From: Candidatus Nealsoniibacteriota bacterium
GTDB taxonomy: Bacteria > Patescibacteriota > Minisyncoccia > Minisyncoccales > PWPS01
NCBI GenBank assembly: GCA_003551435.1
Contig: PUMQ01000020.1
Coordinates: 1 to 39,030, forward strand
Direction of reading: 5' to 3'
Length of the DNA: 39,030 nucleotides
Shown: piece by piece, positions 24,203 through 31,604 of the stretch
Numbering within the stretch: the stretch's first letter is position 1
Layout: each line of letters starts with the position of its first letter
Notes under the pieces: generated by a model
Seen by the model: only the letters and a program-made list of their open reading frames with translations
What the model was told of the DNA's origin: nothing
The model's database searches: none
Translations under genes and position numbers: made by a program

Positions 24203-24679
24203 ATGCCAAAACCTAATACGATATGCAAATACTGTTCTACTCCCTTTTATGCAAGACCAAACTGGCTACGGAAAGGAATTGGTAAATACTGCTCTACTGA
24301 ATGCGCACATAAAGCGCAACGAAAAGGAAGATTTGTTGATTGTTTCGTTTGTGAAAAAACTGTATGGAGAAAACCGAGACAACTTAAACTTTCAAAAAGT
24401 AAAACTTACTTTTGTTCTAAAAAGTGTATGATAAGCAAGCTTAATAACAGATATGGTCCAGAGCATCCTAGCTGGAAGAGTGGGAAATATGTTAACAGGA
24501 AGTTGATTTTAAAGGGCAACAAAGATCCAATTTGTCGTAAATGCGGAAGAGATGATAAGAGAATTCTACTTATACATCATCTAGATGGTGATCAGGCTAA
24601 CAATGATCTTTCTAATCTTACGTGGTTGTGCTATAATTGTCACTGGTTAGTTCATGTTCATGGAGAAAGTGTTTCTTGA
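24203..24679 (+). CDS. HNH endonuclease with two zinc fingers (paralogue 2)
   Basis: Also 158 aa and alignable end to end with the previous gene. It has CKYC and CSTEC (C8, C11, C30, C34), CFVC and CSKKC (C47, C50, C71, C75), a shared AQRKG segment, then CRKC, HHLDGDQANNDLSNL and LCYNCHWLVH. Both proteins end in SVS. By eye they share well under two-thirds of residues, so the duplication is old or the copies were acquired together. The open frame extends 11 codons upstream into gene 1; the ATG at 24203, one base after the gene 1 stop, is chosen because it gives the matching N-terminus and avoids overlap. It ends with TGA, 8 bp before tRNA-His. Confidence 0.85.
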   Translation: MPKPNTICKYCSTPFYARPNWLRKGIGKYCSTECAHKAQRKGRFVDCFVCEKTVWRKPRQLKLSKSKTYFCSKKCMISKLNNRYGPEHPSWKSGKYVNRKLILKGNKDPICRKCGRDDKRILLIHHLDGDQANNDLSNLTWLCYNCHWLVHVHGESVS

Positions 24680-24687
24680 GTGAACAT

Positions 24688-24767
24688 GGTGGGCGTAGCT
24701 CAATTGGTAGAGCACCGCGTTGTGGTCGCGGAGGAATTTTTTGCGGGTTCGAGCCCCGTCGCCCACC
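24688..24767 (+). tRNA. tRNA-His (anticodon GUG) with an 11-nt variable loop
   Basis: Acceptor GTGGGCG/CGCCCAC with an extra 5' G pairing C73 (the G-1 identity element of tRNA-His). Anticodon stem CCGCG/CGCGG with loop TTGTGGT; T-arm GCGGGTTCGAGCCCCGT. Between the anticodon and T stems lie 11 bases (AGGAATTTTTT), where about 5 is normal. Confidence 0.88.
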
Positions 24768-24780
24768 AGAAAAACGCAAA

Positions 24781-24814
24781 AAAATACCCGAGGGGCAATC
24801 CCCGGGTATTTTTA
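24781..24814. terminator. bidirectional terminator between tRNA-His and tRNA-Arg(CCU)
   Basis: ATACCC..GGGG, loop CAAT, CCCC..GGGTAT with a 2-base bulge, followed by TTTTT and preceded by an A-tract. It separates convergent tRNAs. Confidence 0.8.
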
Positions 24815-24824
24815 TGGAATGTTG

Positions 24825-24897
24825 TCTCCCCGGCAGGACTCGAACCTGCATCTTCGCATTAGGAGTGCGGAGCTCTATCCTGTTGAGCTACAGGGAG
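24825..24897 (-). tRNA. tRNA-Arg (anticodon CCU)
   Basis: Reverse strand: acceptor CTCCCTG/CGGGGAG (one U-G pair), anticodon stem CCGCA/TGCGA (27-43 mismatch as in tRNA-Arg UCU), loop CTCCTAA, T-arm GCAGGTTCGAGTCCTGC. CCA is not encoded. Confidence 0.92.
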
Positions 24898-24913
24898 CTG
24901 GGAGTGTTTTAGC

Positions 24914-25975
24914 TTACTTCTCAATTAATCTTAAGCTGAGACGATGTTCGGAAGCGTTGATAGCGAGAATTTTAAAATCGTATGTTTTTTCTATCTCAAG
25001 TTTCTCTTCCATTTTTTCTCTGGTCTGGAACTCGGAAATATGGCACAGTCCTTGAATGCCTCCTTTAATCTCCACAAAAGCTCCGAAAGACATAAATTTA
25101 GAGACGGCACCCTTAATTACGTCCCCCTCTTTATAGTTTTTTTCCACCTCTTTCCAGGGGTCTTTTTTTAACGCTTTCAAAGAAAGAAAAATTTTGCCGT
25201 TTTCTATTTTTATTATCTTCGCTTTTACTTTCTCTTCTTCTTTCAAGATATCGTGAGGGCTCTCCACCAAACTCCAGTCCATTTCCGATATGTGGATAAG
25301 TCCTTCAATTCCTTCTCCGAAACGTATGAAGGCCCCGAAGTCCACAATTCCCGTTACCTCTCCCTCAACAACATCCCCTTCCTTGTAGTCACCGATGGGA
25401 ACTTCACTTTTTTCTTCCTCTTTTGCCTTTTCCGAAAGAATGATTTTTTCTCCCTCCTTGGAGAGGTCAAGAATGCGGACGTTCATCTCCTTTCCTATAA
25501 ATTTCTGAAGCTCTTTTAATACCTTTGCCGAATCGCCTCCTTCCACTCGCGGATAGTTTTCCGAAGAGAGCTGGGAAGAGGGAATAAAGGAAGGTATTCC
25601 CGATATTTTAGAAAGAAGCCCTCCTTTGTTGGCCCCTTCTATTTTCACGGTAATTGTCTCGTTATTTTCTTTTTGCTTTTCAAGCGTTTCCCAAGCCATA
25701 TCCTTTTTCGCCTGTATTCGGGAACACTCCACGTACCCGTCTTCCGAATCAAGCGAAACAATTTTTACAGTAATGGGATCTCCTTGTTTAAGGTCCTTAA
25801 GCTCGTCTTTTACCGCTTGAAACTCTCTTCCGTAAATTATTCCGGTTCCGAAAGAACCAAGGTCAACAAAAGCAGCAGCGCGTCCTTTTCCCGCTACCTT
25901 TGCTTCTACAATTTCCCCTTCTTTGGGAATTTCAAGCAAGTTTTTTTCTTTTAGTTGTTGTTTCATAGCCCCCAT
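24914..25975 (-). CDS. rpsA: S1-domain RNA-binding protein (ribosomal protein S1-like)
   Basis: A 353-aa protein with four S1 (OB-fold) repeats: about 19-88 (GEIVEAKVAGKG), 104-175 (degenerate), 197-265 (GDVVEGEVTGIVDFGAFIRF) and 281-350 (GDVIKGAVSKFMSFGAFVEI). Repeats 3 and 4 are closest to the consensus, each with HISE after the core. Ribosomal S1 helps bind mRNA, which would matter where Shine-Dalgarno sites are scarce, as here. E. coli S1 has six repeats; four-repeat forms occur in Gram-positives. Two ATG codons (25975 and 25966) are possible starts. It is followed on the same strand by tRNA-Arg(CCU). Confidence 0.85.
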   Translation of the reverse strand: MGAMKQQLKEKNLLEIPKEGEIVEAKVAGKGRAAAFVDLGSFGTGIIYGREFQAVKDELKDLKQGDPITVKIVSLDSEDGYVECSRIQAKKDMAWETLEKQKENNETITVKIEGANKGGLLSKISGIPSFIPSSQLSSENYPRVEGGDSAKVLKELQKFIGKEMNVRILDLSKEGEKIILSEKAKEEEKSEVPIGDYKEGDVVEGEVTGIVDFGAFIRFGEGIEGLIHISEMDWSLVESPHDILKEEEKVKAKIIKIENGKIFLSLKALKKDPWKEVEKNYKEGDVIKGAVSKFMSFGAFVEIKGGIQGLCHISEFQTREKMEEKLEIEKTYDFKILAINASEHRLSLRLIEK

Positions 25976-25990
25976 ATTTTACATAATTTC

Positions 25991-26050
25991 TTGCTTTTTG
26001 CAATAGACGTGGTAAAATTCGGTAGACAACAAGGAGGTGTAATCGTGTAA
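25991..26050 (+). promoter_or_regulatory. promoter and strong SD with a start-stop element before the MBL-fold gene
   Basis: TTGCTT, 16-bp spacer, TAAAAT (25991-26018) is a weak promoter. A perfect SD-like AAGGAGGTG follows at 26031-26039. The first start codon at good spacing is GTG at 26045, immediately followed by TAA. The gene's ATG at 26061 is 21 bases beyond the SD. Confidence 0.5.
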
Positions 26051-26060
26051 AATAAAAGAA

Positions 26061-26735
26061 ATGCATATTACTTGGTACGGCCAATCTTGCTTTAAAATTG
26101 TTTTCCAAGGACAAAAGAAGTCGCATCAGCGGTCTTCTTTAATGATAGACCCTTTTGGAAAAGAAGTGGGATTAAAACTTCCCAAGCAGGAGGTGGACAT
26201 TCTTTTAATTACTCACGAACACGCCGACCACAACAACAGGGAAGTTGCAAAAAAAGACACTTTTGTAATTGATTCTCCCGGAGAGTACGAGCTCCGAGGC
26301 ATTTTTATGCAGGGAATTCCCTCTTTTCATGACAAGAAAAAGGGGAAAGAGAGAGGGAAAAATACGATTTACACTATTGAGTCGGAAGATGTTAGGGTGT
26401 GTCATCTGGGTGATTTCGGGCAAGATGAGCTTACCGATGAGCAACTCAAGGATATCGGGGAGATAGACGTACTTATGATTCCCGTGGGAGGGGTTTATAC
26501 CATAAACTCTCAAGAAGCGACAAAAATAATATCTCAAGTAGAGCCGAGAATAGTTATTCCCATGCATTACCAAATACCCGGATTAAAAGTTAAGTTGAGT
26601 GATTTAGGACACTTCTTAAAAGCAATCGGAGAAAAAAAAGCCGTTCCCGAAGAAAAAATTGTTGTTCAAAAGAAAAATCTTACTACGGGAGAAATGAGGG
26701 TTGTTCCCCTTTCTCCCCAATCCAAGAACGCCTGA
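26061..26735 (+). CDS. metallo-beta-lactamase-fold hydrolase (UPF0173/L13-like)
   Basis: A 224-aa metal-dependent hydrolase of unknown substrate. Seen: MHITWYGQSCFKI at the start, MIDPFG, the metal motif THEHADHN (H52, H54, D56, H57), a later VCHLGDFGQDEL carrying the next metal ligand, and IPMHYQIPG with a late His. This order matches the small cytoplasmic 'L13' beta-lactamase-superfamily proteins (UPF0173 group), not true beta-lactamases. It has no signal peptide. It is followed by a small membrane protein and gyrA on the same strand. The in-frame TAA at 26040-26042 fixes the start at this ATG. Confidence 0.9.
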   Translation: MHITWYGQSCFKIVFQGQKKSHQRSSLMIDPFGKEVGLKLPKQEVDILLITHEHADHNNREVAKKDTFVIDSPGEYELRGIFMQGIPSFHDKKKGKERGKNTIYTIESEDVRVCHLGDFGQDELTDEQLKDIGEIDVLMIPVGGVYTINSQEATKIISQVEPRIVIPMHYQIPGLKVKLSDLGHFLKAIGEKKAVPEEKIVVQKKNLTTGEMRVVPLSPQSKNA

Positions 26736-26744
26736 AAGGTTAAA

Positions 26745-27131
26745 ATGATTAAGAAGTTACAAAGCCTTCCGCTTGGAAAGCGCAAAATAATTCTTTACAC
26801 GGTGACAGGGGTAATAGCCCTTTTGCTTGTTACTTTCCAAATTTTCTCGGCGGTGGAGAAAACAAGAGAAGCAAATTTCAAAGGATTTTTCTTTCCCGAG
26901 GAGAGCGACATCACTTCTGAAATAAGAGAAAGGCAGGAAGAGATGATAAAAACCTATCAAAGCGCCAAAGAAGGCGTTTCCGAAGCGCTTGATCTGGAAA
27001 AAACGGTTGAAAAGATGATAGAAGAAGGAGAATTGACCCAAGAAGAGGCGGAATCCTTATTTAAAGAAAAGAAAGAAGAAACAAAGGAAGAAGAATTACT
27101 TAAAGAAGAAAATGGCCAAAAAAAAGAGTAA
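26745..27131 (+). CDS. small single-pass membrane protein with an acidic coiled coil
   Basis: A 128-aa protein without a recognised family. Seen: a basic N-terminus (LPLGKRK), one membrane helix (about 14-36, [19 protein letters not shown]), and a long charged helical tail rich in Glu and Lys (about 55-128). The tail probably forms a coiled coil; its side of the membrane is not clear, though the positive N-terminus suggests the tail is outside. The 3' end overlaps the start of gyrA by 20 bp in another frame, so the two are likely translationally coupled. No enzymatic motif is visible. Confidence 0.7.
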   Translation: MIKKLQSLPLGKRKIILYTVTGVIALLLVTFQIFSAVEKTREANFKGFFFPEESDITSEIRERQEEMIKTYQSAKEGVSEALDLEKTVEKMIEEGELTQEEAESLFKEKKEETKEEELLKEENGQKKE

Positions 27132-29619
27132 CGACAAAAAAAATATTTCCGGCAAAAAGCCAAACTCTCCTGCAGAACAGGACGCGGCTACGAGCATAGG
27201 TTACGTAAAGCAGCGGGACATAGTAGAGGAGATGAGCGAGTCGTATATTGATTACGCTATGTCCGTTATAGTCGGAAGAGCCCTTCCGGATGTTCGGGAC
27301 GGGTTAAAGCCGGTTCATCGGAGAATTCTCTATGCGATGAGAGAAGACGGGATAGTACACGGAGGGAAGTATAGAAAGTCGGCAAGCGTGGTGGGATCGT
27401 GTCTTGCCCGCTATCATCCCCACGGGGATATGGCGGTCTACAACTCGCTGGTGATTATGGCGCAAGATTTTTCCATGCGTTATCCTCTTGTTCAAGGCCA
27501 AGGCAACTTTGGTTCGGTCGATGGCGACCCCCCGAGTGCGATGCGTTACTCGGAAGCCCGTTTGAGTAAAATAGGAGAGGCAATGCTAAATGATATCCAC
27601 AAAGATACAGTGGATTTTATTGTGAACTACGACGGGACAAGAAAAGAGCCCACTGTGCTTCCTTCTCCTGTGCCTCAGCTCTTGCTTAACGGTTCTTTGG
27701 GTATAGCGGTCGGGATGGCTACCAACATACCTCCGCACAATATAGGGGAGATTATTGATGCCACAACTTACCTTATTGACAATCCGAAGGCGGATACGGA
27801 AGACCTTTTCCAGTTCGTAAAAGGGCCTGATTTTCCCACCGGAGGAGAGATATACAATAAGGAAGAAATTATTGCCGCTTACTCTCAAGGAAAGGGCTCA
27901 ATCACCGTTAGGGGAAAAGCGGAGATTACTGAAGATAAAAAGAAAACACAGATTATTATTACCGAAATACCCTACCGCGTCAGGAAAGCCAAGCTGGTGG
28001 AAGACTTCGCTCTTCTTGTTCAAAAGAAAAAGCTGGACGGAGTGAAAGATATCAGGGATGAGTCGGACAGAGAAGGGATGCGTATTGTTCTTGAGCTCAA
28101 AGCGGGAGCTTATCCGAGAAAGATTCTCAACCGCCTTTACACTTTCTCCTCTCTTCAGGATACATTCCATCTTAATATGATTGCTCTTGTTGACGGGGTC
28201 CAGCCACGAGTAATGGGTTTGGCTGAGCTTTTGAGTTACTATGTAGACCACCGCAAGAGTGTGGTAACCCGAAGAACAAAATTTGATTTGGAAAAAGCAA
28301 AAGAAAGGGAGCACATCCTTGAAGGGTTGCACAAAGCGCTTTCTCACATAGACGAAGTAATAAAGACCATTAAAAAGTCTGCCAGCCGGGATGATGCGGA
28401 AAAGAACCTAAAAAAGAAATTCAGCTTTACCAAGATTCAAGCGGTAGCTATTTTAGAGATGCGCCTTCAGAAACTGGCAAAAATGGAAAGAGAGGAGATA
28501 GAAAAAGAGCTTAAAGAAAAAAAAGCTCTCATAAAAGAGCTTACCGCTATTTTAAAGAGCAAAAAGAAGATTGACGAGGTAGTAAAAAAAGAGCTTCTGG
28601 AAATGAAGGAGGTGTTCGGAGACGAGAGAAGAACGACGGTTCGCGAGGAAGGGCTAAGAAAGACGGAGGATTTAGACCTTATCCCTCAAGAGCCGACAAT
28701 AGTAACCATTACCCAAGGGGGGTACATAAAGAGAGTTAATCCGGCGACCTATAAAGCCCAACAAAGAGGAGGGAAAGGAATGTTGGGAATGAAAACGGGC
28801 CAGGATGATGTTGTCGATCACTTTATTGAAGCGATGACTCATGATTTCCTTCTGTTTTTTACAGATAGCGGAAAGGTGTTCCGCGTTCCGGTATACCAAG
28901 TGCCGGAAGGCGCTAGGGCGACAAGAGGAAGGGGGTTAATGAATTTTTTGGAAATATCCTCCGAAGAGAAGGTGATGACGGTTATTCCGCTTGAAAATAA
29001 GGAGGCGGAAGGAGGTAAAAACCTGGTAATTGCCACAAAAAAGGGAATCATCAAAAAAACACCGCTTAAAGAATTTGATAACATTCGCCGTTCGGGACTT
29101 ATTGCTATTACCCTGCGCAAAGGAGACGAAGTTTGCCGGGTGAGAAAAACTTCCGGAACGGACGAGATATCTATTGCCACAAAAAAAGGGCAGCTTATCC
29201 GCTTTAACGAGAAAGATGTACGAAAAATGGGCAGGCCGGCGGCGGGGGTGAAGGGTGTTAGCCTAAAGAAAGGAGATACGGTTGCCGATGTGGCGGTAAT
29301 TGGGAAAGAAGATCTCAAAAAAGCATTCCTTTTTCTTATGACAGAAAACGGGTACGGGAAAAAAATAAGGGTAAAAAACTACCGTCCGCAAAAGAGAGGA
29401 GGAGTAGGAGTAAAGACGGTAAAAAATACCGAAAAAGTAGGAGAGATTATTTCAATAAGGGTTATTATAGAAGAAGGCGACCTTATTGCTATTTCCCGAA
29501 AAGGGAAGGTTATCCGGATGAAGCTTGAGAACGTTCCCGAGCAGTCCCGGGTAACCCAAGGAGTGAGACTGATGAAACTGGACAAGGAAGACAAACTGGC
29601 ATCCGTGATATGCATTTAA
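27112..29619 (+). CDS. gyrA: DNA gyrase subunit A
   Basis: Breakage-reunion subunit of gyrase, which with GyrB introduces negative supercoils. Length is 835 aa. Seen: an N-terminal lysine-rich lead of about 30 aa; the winged-helix core with [20 protein letters not shown]; catalytic Tyr in AMRYSEARL (Y146); an ExxxR-rich coiled-coil tower; and a C-terminal beta-pinwheel starting at the GyrA box QRGGKGMLG. The quinolone region reads [10 protein letters not shown] (102-111): Met107 and Asn111 replace the usual Ser83 and Asp87 (E. coli numbering). gyrB is not in the window. The ATG is nested in the previous gene. A heptamer repeat follows the stop. Confidence 0.97.
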   Translation: MAKKKSNDKKNISGKKPNSPAEQDAATSIGYVKQRDIVEEMSESYIDYAMSVIVGRALPDVRDGLKPVHRRILYAMREDGIVHGGKYRKSASVVGSCLARYHPHGDMAVYNSLVIMAQDFSMRYPLVQGQGNFGSVDGDPPSAMRYSEARLSKIGEAMLNDIHKDTVDFIVNYDGTRKEPTVLPSPVPQLLLNGSLGIAVGMATNIPPHNIGEIIDATTYLIDNPKADTEDLFQFVKGPDFPTGGEIYNKEEIIAAYSQGKGSITVRGKAEITEDKKKTQIIITEIPYRVRKAKLVEDFALLVQKKKLDGVKDIRDESDREGMRIVLELKAGAYPRKILNRLYTFSSLQDTFHLNMIALVDGVQPRVMGLAELLSYYVDHRKSVVTRRTKFDLEKAKEREHILEGLHKALSHIDEVIKTIKKSASRDDAEKNLKKKFSFTKIQAVAILEMRLQKLAKMEREEIEKELKEKKALIKELTAILKSKKKIDEVVKKELLEMKEVFGDERRTTVREEGLRKTEDLDLIPQEPTIVTITQGGYIKRVNPATYKAQQRGGKGMLGMKTGQDDVVDHFIEAMTHDFLLFFTDSGKVFRVPVYQVPEGARATRGRGLMNFLEISSEEKVMTVIPLENKEAEGGKNLVIATKKGIIKKTPLKEFDNIRRSGLIAITLRKGDEVCRVRKTSGTDEISIATKKGQLIRFNEKDVRKMGRPAAGVKGVSLKKGDTVADVAVIGKEDLKKAFLFLMTENGYGKKIRVKNYRPQKRGGVGVKTVKNTEKVGEIISIRVIIEEGDLIAISRKGKVIRMKLENVPEQSRVTQGVRLMKLDKEDKLASVICI

Positions 29620-29670
29620 CAAATAACCAATGACAAATGGCCAATGACCGACAACCAAGGAAGTCATGAG
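29620..29670. repeat. degenerate 7-bp tandem repeat (copy E)
   Basis: Directly after the gyrA stop, in phase: AACCAAT, GACAAAT, GGCCAAT, GACCGAC, AACCAAG. It is the reverse-complement orientation of copies B and D. Confidence 0.7.
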
Positions 29671-29684
29671 CCATATAAATCGAT

Positions 29685-30182
29685 ATGAGCGATTTCTTAA
29701 ATCCCAAAAAAATCATAGAAGAGCTTCCTCTTGAAGAAGAGATGAATATTGCCGATTTCGGGTGTGGATCGGGCGGATGGGTTATTCCCCTTGCAAAAAA
29801 AATAAAAAGTGGGAAAATATATGCACTGGACGTTTTAAAAGAAGCTCTTTCCGCTCTAAGAAGCAGTGCGGAGATGGAAAAGGTTTACAATATTCGCTTG
29901 TTGGAGTGTGATCTGGAAAGAGGAACGCCTCTTCACAGTGATTACTTTGATCTGGTCATTATGTCCAATCTTCTTTTTCAAACAGAAGACAAAGATGCGG
30001 TCATAAGCGAGGCACGGAGAGTTTTAAAGAAGAAAGGCCGCTTGCTTGTTGTTGATTGGTCCATAAAAGAAGATGTTGCCGAAGAGTTAATCAATGAAAA
30101 AATAAAAGAAAAAGGATTTCTTTCTATTAAAAAATTTGATGCGGGTGATTCCCACTTCGCAATACTTTATGAAAAAAAATAA
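29685..30182 (+). CDS. class I SAM-dependent methyltransferase
   Basis: A 165-aa cytoplasmic protein. It has motif I as NIADFGCGSGGW (about 21-32), an acidic motif II end (IYALDVLKEAL), DYFDLVIMSNLLFQT as the motif IV region, and a VLKKKGRLLVVDW strand typical of the Rossmann fold. It is small, without a target-recognition domain, so the substrate (protein, small molecule or RNA) cannot be told. Its last 14 bases overlap the start of the first pilin-like gene, suggesting coupling and possibly modification of the pilin or its assembly, but that is inference. Confidence 0.88.
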   Translation: MSDFLNPKKIIEELPLEEEMNIADFGCGSGGWVIPLAKKIKSGKIYALDVLKEALSALRSSAEMEKVYNIRLLECDLERGTPLHSDYFDLVIMSNLLFQTEDKDAVISEARRVLKKKGRLLVVDWSIKEDVAEELINEKIKEKGFLSIKKFDAGDSHFAILYEKK

Positions 30183-30540
30183 AAGCGGACTCACAATATT
30201 ATTTTTACTTTTTCTTCTAATAGTTCCTGTTTTTGTTTCCGATGCAGTTACTATTCCAAACCCCCTCAGATACGGCACTTTCCCAGAGCTCATCCACGCC
30301 GTGGTAAGCTTTATAAGGAACGTCGCTCTTATAATCGCTCCCATTATTTTTATAACCGCCGGACTGATGTATTATTTTGCAGGAGGTGATCCGGAAAAAG
30401 CAAAGACGGCTACCAATCTCATAAAGTGGGCGGTGATTGGGCTTGTTATTATACTCATCGCTAACGGTATTACCGCTGTTATTAAAGACATTATGGGGGT
30501 GGAAGACGTGGTATTTATTCTAAACTTTTTTGGAGCGTAA
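30169..30540 (+). CDS. T4SS pilin-like protein 1
   Basis: A 123-aa small exported protein from the ATG at 30169. An upstream ATG in the same frame at 30136 would add 11 unlikely residues inside the methyltransferase gene. Seen: a signal peptide (about 1-27), a first helix (about 44-70, NVALIIAPIIFITAGLMYYF), a short loop with GGDPEKAKTATNLIKWA, and a second helix (about 82-105). The G-x-P-x-K/A-x-x loop is the hallmark of PF18895-type (T4SS_pilin, VirB2/TrbC-like) proteins common in CPR genomes. It is probably a surface or secretion filament subunit. Pilin 2 follows by 12 bp. Confidence 0.82.
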   Translation: MKKNKSGLTILFLLFLLIVPVFVSDAVTIPNPLRYGTFPELIHAVVSFIRNVALIIAPIIFITAGLMYYFAGGDPEKAKTATNLIKWAVIGLVIILIANGITAVIKDIMGVEDVVFILNFFGA

Positions 30541-30552
30541 AAAACATATTTT

Positions 30553-30867
30553 ATGGGAAAAAAGATAAATTACAAAATATTTTTTATTGCCATTCTGCTT
30601 TTGCTCCCCTTTACAGTTCTTGCCATCGAGTCGGGAGATGATGTTATTCGGATACTGCAAAACATAACAAACTGGCTTTGGAGAGTTTTTCTGATAGCCA
30701 CCGTAATAGCTTTTCTTGCCGCCGGTTTTTTCTACTTTACTTCAGCTGGAAATCCCGACAAAGTCTCCAGGGCGCACAGAATGGTTTTGTACGGAGTCAT
30801 AGGAGTGGTGGTTGCCCTTTTGTCTGCGGGAATGGTTTCTCTGATAGAAAGCTTTCTTGAGACGTAA
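30553..30867 (+). CDS. T4SS pilin-like protein 2
   Basis: A 104-aa protein with the same plan as its neighbours: signal peptide (about 1-24), helix (about 42-66), loop with SAGNPDKVSRAHRM, helix (about 78-101). The close sequence kinship of the loops (GGDPEKAK, GNPDKVSR, GGEETKIN) shows the three are paralogues. It lies between pilin 1 and a promoter for pilin 3, with no gap or terminator after pilin 1, so pilins 1 and 2 share a transcript with the methyltransferase. Confidence 0.82.
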   Translation: MGKKINYKIFFIAILLLLPFTVLAIESGDDVIRILQNITNWLWRVFLIATVIAFLAAGFFYFTSAGNPDKVSRAHRMVLYGVIGVVVALLSAGMVSLIESFLET

Positions 30868-30872
30868 AAGCG

Positions 30873-30900
30873 TTGACTCCTTTTCAATATATAGTATTAT
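30873..30900 (+). promoter_or_regulatory. promoter of pilin 3
   Basis: TTGACT, 16-bp spacer, TATTAT. The predicted transcript would have a leader of about 105 nt before the pilin 3 ATG. Confidence 0.7.
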
Positions 30901-30921
30901 CAATAAAGCGTAAAAAAAACG

Positions 30922-30997
30922 AAAGGTCGTGGAGAAAACAAACCTTTGTTAAAATTTTGCCAAACGGAACACTTTGTGGCACGTCAAAAGTTTTAAC
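30922..30997 (+). promoter_or_regulatory. structured 5' leader of pilin 3
   Basis: Two nested pairings: AAAGG/CCTTT (30922-30926 with 30943-30947) and a long stem pairing GTTAAAATTTTG (30948-30959) with CAAAAGTTTTAAC (30985-30997), with GCCA/TGGC inside. It may control translation or stability of pilin 3. No riboswitch family was recognised. Confidence 0.5.
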
Positions 30998-31012
30998 AGA
31001 GTGAGATAAAAA

Positions 31013-31336
31013 ATGAAAAAACTTCTTTTAATTTCTCTAATAGTGTTATTGGCTTCTCCCGTATTTCTGTTTGCCCAACCACCGGAGCTTATAACCCACC
31101 CCGAACAAGTGATTCAGCTCCTAAACAGGATACTAAATTACGTATGGACTATTTTGGGAATCCTGGTTGTGCTTCTCCTTCTTTATGCCGGTTTTAATTT
31201 TGTTACTGCCGGTGGAGAGGAGACAAAAATTAACAAGGCGAAGGATATGGTGAAGTGGTCGCTAGTTGGTATCATAGTAATGCTTCTTTCCGGAGGTATT
31301 ATGCTTTTAATCGAAAACTTTCTTCGGGGAGCTTAG
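31013..31336 (+). CDS. T4SS pilin-like protein 3
   Basis: A 107-aa protein with a signal peptide (about 1-21, LLLISLIVLLASPVFLFA), a first helix (about 43-66), a loop GGEETKINKAKDM, and a second helix (about 77-103). It has its own promoter and a long structured leader, unlike pilins 1 and 2, so it may be expressed differently (for example as the major subunit). The ATG lies 6 bases after GTGAG, a weak SD. A terminator follows, then tRNA-Leu(UAG). Assignment as a pilin is by fold plan and loop motif, not by detected homology. Confidence 0.82.
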   Translation: MKKLLLISLIVLLASPVFLFAQPPELITHPEQVIQLLNRILNYVWTILGILVVLLLLYAGFNFVTAGGEETKINKAKDMVKWSLVGIIVMLLSGGIMLLIENFLRGA

Positions 31337-31357
31337 CTTAAAATCAAAGGAAAAAAC

Positions 31358-31388
31358 AACACCTCGGGTTTTGTTCCGGGGTGTTTTG
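31358..31388 (+). terminator. Rho-independent terminator after pilin 3
   Basis: 10-bp stem AACACCTCGG/CCGGGGTGTT (one T-G pair) with loop GTTTTGTT and a short TTTT tail, 21 bp after the stop. Confidence 0.7.
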
Positions 31389-31390
31389 TG

Positions 31391-31396
31391 TATAAT
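31391..31396 (+). promoter_or_regulatory. -10 element for tRNA-Leu(UAG)
   Basis: TATAAT 18 bp before the tRNA, directly after the terminator stem. The -35 is weak. Confidence 0.5.
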
Positions 31397-31414
31397 AGAG
31401 AAGGGCTCTTCAAA

Positions 31415-31499
31415 GCCCTCGTGGCGGAATTGGCAGACGCGCATGGTTTAGGACCATGTCCCGCAAGGGGTGGAGGTTCAAATCCTCCCGAGGGCACCA
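31415..31499 (+). tRNA. tRNA-Leu (anticodon UAG)
   Basis: Class II tRNA. Acceptor GCCCTCG/CGAGGGC, anticodon stem CATGG/CCATG with loop TTTAGGA, long variable arm, encoded ACCA end. Confidence 0.95.
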
Positions 31500-31502
31500 C
31501 TT

Positions 31503-31589
31503 TAATTATCGGAGGTAATTATCGGAGGCCGGGTTTCCGATACAAAATACAAAGGTCCGACCTTCGCAGAATTGCAGAGGTCGGACCTT
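31503..31589. repeat. palindromic repeat cluster after tRNA-Leu
   Basis: First a 12-bp direct repeat AATTATCGGAGG (twice within 31504-31527) and the inverted TATCGGA/TCCGATA. Then a perfect 12-bp stem AAGGTCCGACCT/AGGTCGGACCTT (31552-31589) with an inner GCA/TGC. Each arm is itself a near-palindrome AGGTCNGACCT. No T-tract follows, so a simple terminator is less likely than a repeat element. Confidence 0.7.
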
Positions 31590-31604
31590 CGTAATCGTAA
31601 ACTG

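Noticed and set aside
23725-24679. Prophage remnant
   Set aside because: Only the two HNH genes look foreign; no integrase, capsid, terminase or lysis gene is adjacent.
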